This document shows, in pieces, positions 17,151-24,577 of a DNA stretch of 64,000 nt. Under the pieces are notes generated by a model that was not told the DNA's origin, made no database searches, and saw only the letters and a program-made list of their open reading frames with translations. The DNA is from Bacteroides faecium (GTDB lineage: Bacteria > Bacteroidota > Bacteroidia > Bacteroidales > Bacteroidaceae): NCBI RefSeq assembly GCF_012113595.1, contig NZ_CP050831.1:1674001-1738000 (forward strand). The letters are read 5' to 3'. Both the position numbers and the translations under genes were made by a program. Every line of letters starts with the position of its first letter. Positions within the stretch are counted from its first letter, which is position 1.

Positions 17151-18434
17151 ATGGAACACCTTCTCCACTACGTGTGGAAACATAAATTATTTCCTCTGAA
17201 AGTACTGCAAACCACGAAGGGCTTACCGGTAGAAGTGATTGATTCCGGCCTTCAAAATCCCAATGCCGGCCCCGACTTTTTCAATGCAAAACTAAAAATA
17301 AACGGTACATTGTGGGTGGGAAACGTCGAAATACACGCTCATGCTTCGGACTGGCTCCGCCACGGACATGATGGTGACAAGGTTTACGACTCGGTGATTC
17401 TCCATGTAGTGGGAGAAGCAGACGAAGAAATAGCCCGCACTAGCGGCGAGGCCATCCCACAAATGCAATTGACATGCCCCGAGCATATACAATCTCATTA
17501 TCACGAACTTTGTGCGGCTGACCAGTATCCGGCTTGCTATCCTATTCTTGCTTCCCTGCCCAAACTTACCGTTCACTCCTGGCTGACAGCTTTGCAGACT
17601 GAACGGTTGGAACAAAAAGCGCGGTTAATAACGCAGCGTCTTGAACACTGTAACAACAACTGGGAAGACGCTTTCTTCATCACCCTTGCCCGCAACTTTG
17701 GTTTTGGACTGAACGGGGATGCTTTTGAAACGTGGGCGGGTTTGCTTCCGCTCCGTGCCATAGATAAGCACCGTAATGATTTGTTTCAGATAGAAGCTTT
17801 TTTCTACGGTTTGGCGGGACTACTCGAAGATACGTTTCTGAAAAAGGAACAGGAAGACGAGTATAGCCTTCACCTTTGCAAAGAATTTCGTTATTTGCAA
17901 CGAAAGTTTGAGTTTACTCAAGTGATGGATGCCACATTGTGGCGTTTTCTCAGGCTTCGCCCGGAGAATTTTCCACATATTCGCCTGGCACAGTTGGCTT
18001 ATCTTTATCAGAAAGGGGATAAGTTGTTCTCGCGGTTGCTGGAAGCTGAAACATTATCGGAAGTAAGGGAGTTGCTGACTACCCGTACTTCTGCTTATTG
18101 GGAAAGTCATTATTTATTCGGACAGACTTCTCCGCAAAAGGAGAAAGTATTAGGGGAGAGCTCGAAAAACTTGATTATCATAAATACTGTGACACCTTTT
18201 CTATACACCTACGGTTTGCATAAAGCGGACGAGCGGATGTGTGAACGTGCCGGACGTTTCCTGGAAGAGTTGAAGGCGGAAGATAACCATATAACCCGTG
18301 CATGGAGCAACGCCGGACTGCCCGTAGCTTCTGCTGCGGACAGCCAAGCGTTGATACAACTGCGAAAGGAATACTGTGACAGGAAAAAATGCCTGTATTG
18401 CCGTTTCGGATATGAATATTTGCGGAAGAAGTAA
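17151..18434 (+). CDS. DUF2851 family protein
   Basis: The 427-aa cytoplasmic protein matches the DUF2851 family of Bacteroidetes: MEHLLHYVWKHKLFP at the start, LQNPNAGPDFFNAKLKINGT and WVGNVEIHAHASDWLRHGHD. A Cys cluster CDRKKCLYC lies near the C-terminus. The function is unknown. The acidic/His motif (NAGPDF...W.GNVE.H....DW..H.H) recalls PD-(D/E)xK-type nuclease cores, but that is a guess. It is a single gene, convergent with the thioredoxin-domain gene 7 bp away. Confidence 0.85.
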   Translation: MEHLLHYVWKHKLFPLKVLQTTKGLPVEVIDSGLQNPNAGPDFFNAKLKINGTLWVGNVEIHAHASDWLRHGHDGDKVYDSVILHVVGEADEEIARTSGEAIPQMQLTCPEHIQSHYHELCAADQYPACYPILASLPKLTVHSWLTALQTERLEQKARLITQRLEHCNNNWEDAFFITLARNFGFGLNGDAFETWAGLLPLRAIDKHRNDLFQIEAFFYGLAGLLEDTFLKKEQEDEYSLHLCKEFRYLQRKFEFTQVMDATLWRFLRLRPENFPHIRLAQLAYLYQKGDKLFSRLLEAETLSEVRELLTTRTSAYWESHYLFGQTSPQKEKVLGESSKNLIIINTVTPFLYTYGLHKADERMCERAGRFLEELKAEDNHITRAWSNAGLPVASAADSQALIQLRKEYCDRKKCLYCRFGYEYLRKK

Positions 18435-18441
18435 GTGCCGC

Positions 18442-21051
18442 TTACTTCTCCAGTTCCTTGTAAACGGCATTTAGGAGTTGGTCTTCCATAACGGGCCTGG
18501 GAGCTTCGCGGTTCACAATGTTCCCCTCCTTGTCTATTAACATATAGGTTGGGAAGGAGCGGACGCCAAGAAATCTCTCGATAGCATTTTGTTGCTTGTC
18601 AGGCAGGTTATAATGAACGGCACTTTTGCTTGCCAGGCCATATTCCTTGATGATGTTCCGCCACGATTTGTCCGAAGAGTGATTGCAAAGATAGAGGAAT
18701 ACTACATCTTTTCCTGCAAATAGCTTCTTTATCTTTCCTGCATGCTGCATCATGTCCTTGCACGGACCGCACCAGGTGCCCCATACATCCAGATAAATAA
18801 CCTTGCCTTTGTATGGCTCGATGATTTTGCGGAATAATTGTTCACCATCTGTAATTTCTGCCAAGGGTTCGTTGGGCATCAGGCTTTCGGGATATTCAAT
18901 CGCCTTATTCGATATTTTCTCATATTTCTGCTGTTGATTCATTACGTAAGTTAGTAGGGAAGGATTGGATACCTCTTTCTTGAGCCTATCCATAAGTATG
19001 TCCGGCAATTCCTTGTGGGTGCCTTGAAGTATTGTATAGTAGCAGTTGGTCTTCAATATTTCTCTTAAGTTGGCATCCATTTGCAGAGAGTCGATGATTG
19101 CCAGGGACTGGTTGGTTGCATTCAAATACATCTCCGTTTGTATGTGTTCGTTAAGAAGATTGTCTCTGCTTACGAGATACTGTATGACTTCAATATTCGG
19201 TTTCAGCTTTTCGGCATAGGCTATTATTTCCAAAGAGTCGGCTTTTGAAACGCTCAAACTGTCAATCTTCTTCTGAATCTCGCAGAAATCATGAAGCGCC
19301 GCTTTCTCTTCGGCAGACAATTTGATCGTTCCTTTAGCGTCAAGTTCATTATAAATCTCCTTCAACCTGGACGGCGTCACGTTCGTATTCTGTTTAGCCG
19401 GAACGATATCTCCCAAGTATCCGACATAATCTCTCATAAAAGACCCGTAGTCTCTGAAGAGAGTATAGGGTTGTACGGGGTGTGGATAACAGACTGAGTC
19501 TACATAGTCCATAAACTCCTTGTCCAGATGCTCCTGCTTATTACGGTTGACGTTGAAGCGGCGTTGCATCAGGTCGGATGCTACGTCATAGCGGATTGCA
19601 TTCTCGGTGTAGTAACGGAATTTTTTTGATAGCAAAGGGTGTTCCCGGAGGAATTTCTCCCGATATGTTATTTTTCGTTGGGTTCTTTCTTGTGTTTTAT
19701 GCAGGTATTCTAAATTACTTCTTTTTTGCTCTTCATCGTAGTTCAGGTACTCTCTGGGGCTTTCGTAAGTTAATAATTCATTGAGGAATCGTGACTTGTC
19801 TCCCATGAAAAGTTTCTTTCTTTCGGCAAAATCCGCGAACAGAAAGTAGGTTTCGCCCGGTTCGACACACGTCCAAATAGTAGTGCGCCCCCAATCAATA
19901 AATATGTTGTGGCTGTTCAATACCGGAAAGCGGATTGAAAATCGTCCCAAAGAATCTATGTCTGTGTAATATTTCACTTCTCTGCCGGTAACCATATCGG
20001 GCACAGTTATTTCGAAAGGCCTGTCGGAAGGCAGGTTACGTAGATAGCCCGTAATCGTCACACTGTCTGTCCGGTAGCCGTTGTCGATAAACGGTGTATT
20101 GTCGGCTTGCGGATAATCAGGCAGACGCTGACTGTCACAGAAGTTGTATGCCTGTGGCTTTTCTTTTCCGAATTTTAATGTACAGGACGTCTCGTTATTC
20201 CGTTTCATTTGGATCGCCAATCGGTCTGTGCCGCTTTTCAGCAAGATGGTTGTCTTGTTCTTTTTAGTCCGTATCGATTCATAGTCCCAGAACCGGCATT
20301 GGTAAACGGCGAAATTCTCGAAAAAGCCGATGACCCAGTCTCCGGTTGCCGGATTGACCAGGCATCCGGTGATGGCATATACTTCGGGGCGGGAAGTTGC
20401 GATGGGAAATACTGTTTCACTCTGTAATTCGGCAGCTACCTTCATTGAGCCGGGGAAGGGGAAGCTAAGGTAAAAGAGTTTGTACTGTTCTCCGTTTTTA
20501 GCAAGCAGGCGATACTCTTTGTTAAGGAAATGTCCGGCGGATACGATGTCCCATGTCTTTCCGTCGTATAGCAGTTTACCGTCGCGTGTAAATTCGTATA
20601 GAACATTGCCCGACAGTCCTTTCACCCATTTCTTGTAAACAATGTCAGGCAGTGTGGTGGGAGTGAGCATTTCCGTGTGGTCGGGAATTAGCTTACGCAC
20701 ACAGTGTTTCGGTTCTTTCCAGCCTTGATAGAAGAGGATGGCGCTATCTTCACTGATAGGGGTGAAACGGAAATCCATTTTATTCCCATTTTGGTTTCGC
20801 AGGTGGAAGAGATAGCTCCCGTCGGCTTCCTTTTCCATCTGTTCGACCTGGAAAACGGTATAGAGAGCTTCCACAAAGTTTTCTCCGATCAGCGGCCCGT
20901 TCCAGTCGGATACATTGTTTGTTTTAAATTGCCAGTAGCCCCGCAAAGGTTCGGGGATTGTCCGGAAAGTGGCAGACTGGGCATAAATGACGTCCTGCAT
21001 ACAGCAGAAGAGCAGGATCCCTGAGAGAAGAAAACAACGTAAATGTTTCAT
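18442..21051 (-). CDS. Large secreted TlpA-like thioredoxin-domain protein
   Basis: The 869-aa protein has a type I signal peptide (ending IYAQS). The C-terminal 120 residues are a TlpA/ResA-type thioredoxin domain: DVWGTWCGPCKDMM with the CxxC pair at about residue 760 and the cis-Pro segment RSFPTYMLI. The first 340 residues are beta-rich and unassigned. The middle (about 345-440) resembles the DUF4369/carboxypeptidase-regulatory-like domains often fused to Bacteroides thioredoxins, followed by a long helical region. It should act in the periplasm as a thiol reductant or isomerase; the partner is unknown. It is transcribed alone, with an exact -7 element at 21093-21100. Confidence 0.85.
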   Translation of the reverse strand: MKHLRCFLLSGILLFCCMQDVIYAQSATFRTIPEPLRGYWQFKTNNVSDWNGPLIGENFVEALYTVFQVEQMEKEADGSYLFHLRNQNGNKMDFRFTPISEDSAILFYQGWKEPKHCVRKLIPDHTEMLTPTTLPDIVYKKWVKGLSGNVLYEFTRDGKLLYDGKTWDIVSAGHFLNKEYRLLAKNGEQYKLFYLSFPFPGSMKVAAELQSETVFPIATSRPEVYAITGCLVNPATGDWVIGFFENFAVYQCRFWDYESIRTKKNKTTILLKSGTDRLAIQMKRNNETSCTLKFGKEKPQAYNFCDSQRLPDYPQADNTPFIDNGYRTDSVTITGYLRNLPSDRPFEITVPDMVTGREVKYYTDIDSLGRFSIRFPVLNSHNIFIDWGRTTIWTCVEPGETYFLFADFAERKKLFMGDKSRFLNELLTYESPREYLNYDEEQKRSNLEYLHKTQERTQRKITYREKFLREHPLLSKKFRYYTENAIRYDVASDLMQRRFNVNRNKQEHLDKEFMDYVDSVCYPHPVQPYTLFRDYGSFMRDYVGYLGDIVPAKQNTNVTPSRLKEIYNELDAKGTIKLSAEEKAALHDFCEIQKKIDSLSVSKADSLEIIAYAEKLKPNIEVIQYLVSRDNLLNEHIQTEMYLNATNQSLAIIDSLQMDANLREILKTNCYYTILQGTHKELPDILMDRLKKEVSNPSLLTYVMNQQQKYEKISNKAIEYPESLMPNEPLAEITDGEQLFRKIIEPYKGKVIYLDVWGTWCGPCKDMMQHAGKIKKLFAGKDVVFLYLCNHSSDKSWRNIIKEYGLASKSAVHYNLPDKQQNAIERFLGVRSFPTYMLIDKEGNIVNREAPRPVMEDQLLNAVYKELEK

Positions 21052-21092
21052 TTGTATATTGATTTAATGTTCTTAATTAGCATAAATACCCT

Positions 21093-21100
21093 CAAAGATA
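21093..21100 (-). promoter_or_regulatory. Promoter (-7) of thioredoxin-domain gene
   Basis: The - strand reads TATCTTTG, an exact -7 match, 41 bp before the ATG at 21051. No matching -33 TTTG. Confidence 0.5.
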
Positions 21101-21172
21101 AGTTTACCCCACATCGGGTGCTTGTGATTTAGGGTTGTTTAACTGTATGTGTCCTATTTCGGGACTTCATTG

Positions 21173-21203
21173 TTTGGGAATGTTTAACTTGTGATTATCT
21201 TTG
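21173..21203 (+). promoter_or_regulatory. Promoter of DUF4348-like gene
   Basis: TTTG at 21173-21176, a 19-nt spacer and TATCTTTG at 21196-21203: a full match to the Bacteroides consensus. Confidence 0.75.
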
Positions 21204-21252
21204 TGCCCTAAAAGTGATACTCAATATAGCGGGAATGAACCACTAATATTTT

Positions 21253-21816
21253 ATGATTATGGAAGTAAAAAGGTATTTGTTTAGTCTGTTAGCCAGTGTG
21301 TTGCTTGCGGGCGTGTCCTTAAACTCTTACGGTAGCGATTCGATGTCCGAAGCCGGGAATGAGACGGCGCAGCAACAGGAAGACTTCAAGATGTTTCTGG
21401 ATAAGTTTACTTCCAGTGCGGCATTCCAATATACCCGTATCAAGTTTCCGTTGAAAACTCCGATTACCTTACTGGCAGATGACGGTGAAACCGAGAAAAC
21501 ATTCCCTTTCACCAAAGAAAAATGGCCGTTGCTGGATAGTGAAACGATGAAGGAAGAACGCATCTCTCAGGAAGAAGGTGGTATTTACGTCTCCAAGTTC
21601 ACGGTGAACGAACCCAAGCATAAGGTGTTCGAGGCGGGATATGAAGAGTCGGAGATTGACTTGCGTGTCGAATTCGAACTTTCGTCTGATGGGAAATGGT
21701 ATGTGGTGGATTGCTATACGGGTTGGTATGGCTATGACTTGCCTGTCGGTGAATTGAAACAGACCATAGAGCATGTAAAAGAAGAGAATGCGGCATTCAA
21801 GGAGCTACATCCTTAG
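21253..21816 (+). CDS. DUF4348-like secreted protein
   Basis: The 187-aa protein has a signal peptide (YLFSLLASVLLAGVSLNSYG). The mature part, with FKMFLDKFTSSAAFQYTRIKFPL, then ITLLADDGETEKTFPFTKEKWPLLD and DGKWYVVDCYTGWYGYD, fits the DUF4348 family of Bacteroidales envelope proteins. The function is unknown. An alternative start is Met3 (21259). It is a single gene with a good promoter, and a shared bidirectional terminator lies between it and the convergent DUF1573 gene. Confidence 0.75.
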   Translation: MIMEVKRYLFSLLASVLLAGVSLNSYGSDSMSEAGNETAQQQEDFKMFLDKFTSSAAFQYTRIKFPLKTPITLLADDGETEKTFPFTKEKWPLLDSETMKEERISQEEGGIYVSKFTVNEPKHKVFEAGYEESEIDLRVEFELSSDGKWYVVDCYTGWYGYDLPVGELKQTIEHVKEENAAFKELHP

Positions 21817-21831
21817 AAAACACAATAGGTA

Positions 21832-21865
21832 ATAAGTGATAGGTTAATCCCTATTACTTATTTTT
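21832..21865. terminator. Bidirectional terminator between convergent genes
   Basis: ATAAGTGATAGG (21832-21843) pairs with CCTATTACTTAT (21850-21861), 11 of 12 plus one G-T wobble, followed by T on the + strand. It borders the end of the - strand operon. Confidence 0.7.
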
Positions 21866-22388
21866 ATGGTTCTCCTACATAGTATCCCAATTCGGATTCT
21901 TTTCCGTCTACCATCTCTCTGACAATACCGTTTTTAGTGTTGAACTCTTGGTAGAGTTCTTCATAGTCGCGCGTATAATCGGCGTCCGGCACTACATTGA
22001 CGTCGAATTTCAGCTCGGCTCTTCCATTAGGAAGCATATTGCCGTAAATCCGGATACGGTGAATGACTTCTCCTACATTCTTAATGCTGTTGTAGGTCGC
22101 CTTGAACTGACGGATACCGTCTTCAGGTATGATGATATGCGAACTTTTGTCCAGAATGATGCAACCGCAGGAGGGCTGCATCTCCGAAATAATCAAAGGA
22201 GCGTCTCCTGTATTGGTGATAGTGAACATGATGTCAAGTTGTTGCCCTTGTTTGATGGGATAGTAATGCCTGACGGAATCCTTTATGGTCATGCTCGTGG
22301 GGCGCACTTCCTTTTTGCATCCCGCGAAGCAGAAAGGAAGCACAGTCAGGAGGAGAATATAGATGATAGATTTGCTCATAGTTACCAT
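21864..22388 (-). CDS. DUF1573 lipoprotein
   Basis: The 174-aa protein has a lipoprotein signal (lipobox FCFAGC). The domain FTITNTGDAPLIISEMQPSCGC with IPEDGIRQFKATYNS is the DUF1573 immunoglobulin-like fold common in Bacteroidetes envelope proteins. The function is unknown; the family is usually taken as a periplasmic or surface adhesion or assembly domain. It is the last gene of the exopolysaccharide-like operon, 35 bp after the DUF4838 gene. Met4 (22379) is an alternative start. Confidence 0.8.
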   Translation of the reverse strand: MVTMSKSIIYILLLTVLPFCFAGCKKEVRPTSMTIKDSVRHYYPIKQGQQLDIMFTITNTGDAPLIISEMQPSCGCIILDKSSHIIIPEDGIRQFKATYNSIKNVGEVIHRIRIYGNMLPNGRAELKFDVNVVPDADYTRDYEELYQEFNTKNGIVREMVDGKESELGYYVGEP

Positions 22389-22423
22389 TGCTTTTTATGA
22401 TGTCACTTTTTCGGGAGGACTTG

Positions 22424-24577
22424 TTATGGAATGAATGCTATTTCATCCACGCCAATTTGAGCTCCGGGCTTCTTTGTACCGATTATTTTTATACTTAACA
22501 ACTCTGTTCCGTTCAAGTCGATGGGGACGATGGCTTTCACCATTTCTCCCTTTTCAACGGAATCTTCCGCATTTAGGTTTATTTTCTTATAACTTGCCCC
22601 GTCTCTCGATACCTCGATTTGTTGCGGTGCGTATATGCGATGCCTGGGGAGATTCAGGAAACTGATATAAACTGTTCCTGATTCATTGACTTCTTTCACA
22701 GGCAAGTCGATGGTACATTCTTCTTGCGGGAAGATGATCCAGCCGAAATGATAATTGTCGGGTAGACCGTGTGTGCCGTCTGTCAGTCTTTTCAGGCTGT
22801 TTTTATTCATCTTCGGAGTTGAAGACGGAGCAATTCCCAAGAATGAATTCTTCTTTATGTCGGAAGCAAGTATATATTGCTCCCATTCCTTTATATAATA
22901 GTCAATCTCATTGGACGACTCATTATAACAATCCATTCCGGCGAAGGCTTTATGTTCTTTAAGTTGGGTTATCCATTTCCGCGCCTGAGGATTCGCCTGG
23001 ATTTCTTTTCCGTTTCGTTTGGCATATCCGTAGACGTCATAACTGTGGTCACGCCCCATTTCCAGCCGTGTAAAAGACAAGGCTGTCTGGAGCCCGTGAA
23101 GCTTTTTACGTTCCTGCCCTTTTGCGTCAGAAACAAAATCCCCCATTTCATCATAGAATTCGGTGAATTTCTCCGGGTTGAGGAATGAGTTTTCCGATTC
23201 CTGGATTCCTGCGTAAAGCCCCAGTTTCTTTCCTGACTGAGTGCTGTTCTCCAAGCCGATATAATAATCGTACAACCATTTCTTTGATACGGGATATTCC
23301 TGATTGAAATAGCTTTTTACCAAATCATCCACGGACTGTTCCGGATTAATAAGGAGTGCCGATAATACAAAAGTCCTCATTTCATCGAAAGAAGAGTAGT
23401 TGTATCCGCTTCCGTTGAAGAAGATGCCGCTGGCTCCGTTTTGCTTGAAAAACCGGAGTCGTTGTTGGGCTATCTTTAATATGGGAAAAGGAGTAAGGTA
23501 ATCATCGAAGTTGTTGATATAATCCCATATATAGATATTCTTCGTTACTTTTTTCCAGTTCTCCAATTGCTGTGCAAACTTCTTTTCCTGCGCGTCTTTG
23601 CCGTCTATCCGGCGGAGCGGGAAGTCTATGGCGCTGACCATTACTCCGGCATTTGCCGGTAATGGCTTCTCAGTGGCTTGTTGCGTGCTCAGATAGGAAG
23701 TAGTAAAGAAGGTATGCTTCGGGAAGCGTTGTGCCAGGCGGAGTATCAACTCTGTGACGGCAGGCGTCGCATTCTTTTCTGTATTTCCCATGGCTGTACA
23801 GCTTGCGCATGTGCAGGCGTAAGGATTATCATCCGGTGCGATGACAAAGCGGGAATTCCCCTTTTCACCGAAGTTGTTCACGATGTATTCTTCAATCTGC
23901 CGGTACATCTCCGGGGAAGAAAAACAAAGCTGTGAGTCGTCTGTCTTCCCATGAATGGTGGCGTATACTTTGTCTACGTTGTCTCCCAGTACCTTCCGCA
24001 GGTTGTGTCCCCATATCCCCCAACTGTCGTCAAAGTTATTAAGCCCCATCACTCCCGTATAGTCGGGATTCAGGCCTGCCGGCGAGTAGATACTTTGATA
24101 ATCGAAGGCAAAAGTGCCGCAAGTATCCGTCAGGTTGACGAGTGCCGGCGGAAGGTCGGAACCATCTATGCGAGGGTCTTCCTTGCTTATCTTTTTTATG
24201 AGTTGGTATTGCAGCCATAGCATTTGGCGGTCGTCAGAAGCCGTCAATCTAATATCCGAACCTTTGCGGGAGATTCTGAATCCTTCCTGCACCGTCGGGT
24301 CTATCTGGATGATAATATGCCACATCTCTTTCTCTGAAACTCCAAAAGCTATCATTTCATCGTCATTGGCACGTTTCTTGAGATGCTCGTACAAGTATTT
24401 TGCCCATCGGGTGTCCCGGTCGGTCGGGTCTTCCCCAATCGTGATTAGGTATCCTTCTTTCGATGGGAACATCTCCGTACGTGCCTGCATGCGGCAACCG
24501 GATAGCAGACAGCAAATGCATATCATTCCCGCCAATAGGGGGCAGAGCTTGTCAGAATGAGATATAGATTTGTGCAT
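22424..24577 (-). CDS. DUF4838 lipoprotein, glycosidase-like
   Basis: The 717-aa protein has a lipoprotein signal (lipobox LLSGC). The N-terminal 130 residues resemble the alpha-glucuronidase N-terminal-like domain (VSEKEMWHIIIQ, DRQMLWLQYQLIKKI). The central region with YTGVMGLNNFDDSWGIWGHN, VIAPDDNPYACTCASC and YIWDYINNFDDYLTPFPIL fits DUF4838, a barrel family found near carbohydrate genes in Bacteroidetes. The C-terminal 130 residues are a beta-sandwich, possibly carbohydrate-binding. No member activity is known to me. Its first 26 nt overlap the end of the TPR-barrel gene, so translation is likely coupled. In this operon it could trim or modify the exported polymer, as PgaB does in PNAG export. 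Confidence 0.8.
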   Translation of the reverse strand: MHKSISHSDKLCPLLAGMICICCLLSGCRMQARTEMFPSKEGYLITIGEDPTDRDTRWAKYLYEHLKKRANDDEMIAFGVSEKEMWHIIIQIDPTVQEGFRISRKGSDIRLTASDDRQMLWLQYQLIKKISKEDPRIDGSDLPPALVNLTDTCGTFAFDYQSIYSPAGLNPDYTGVMGLNNFDDSWGIWGHNLRKVLGDNVDKVYATIHGKTDDSQLCFSSPEMYRQIEEYIVNNFGEKGNSRFVIAPDDNPYACTCASCTAMGNTEKNATPAVTELILRLAQRFPKHTFFTTSYLSTQQATEKPLPANAGVMVSAIDFPLRRIDGKDAQEKKFAQQLENWKKVTKNIYIWDYINNFDDYLTPFPILKIAQQRLRFFKQNGASGIFFNGSGYNYSSFDEMRTFVLSALLINPEQSVDDLVKSYFNQEYPVSKKWLYDYYIGLENSTQSGKKLGLYAGIQESENSFLNPEKFTEFYDEMGDFVSDAKGQERKKLHGLQTALSFTRLEMGRDHSYDVYGYAKRNGKEIQANPQARKWITQLKEHKAFAGMDCYNESSNEIDYYIKEWEQYILASDIKKNSFLGIAPSSTPKMNKNSLKRLTDGTHGLPDNYHFGWIIFPQEECTIDLPVKEVNESGTVYISFLNLPRHRIYAPQQIEVSRDGASYKKINLNAEDSVEKGEMVKAIVPIDLNGTELLSIKIIGTKKPGAQIGVDEIAFIP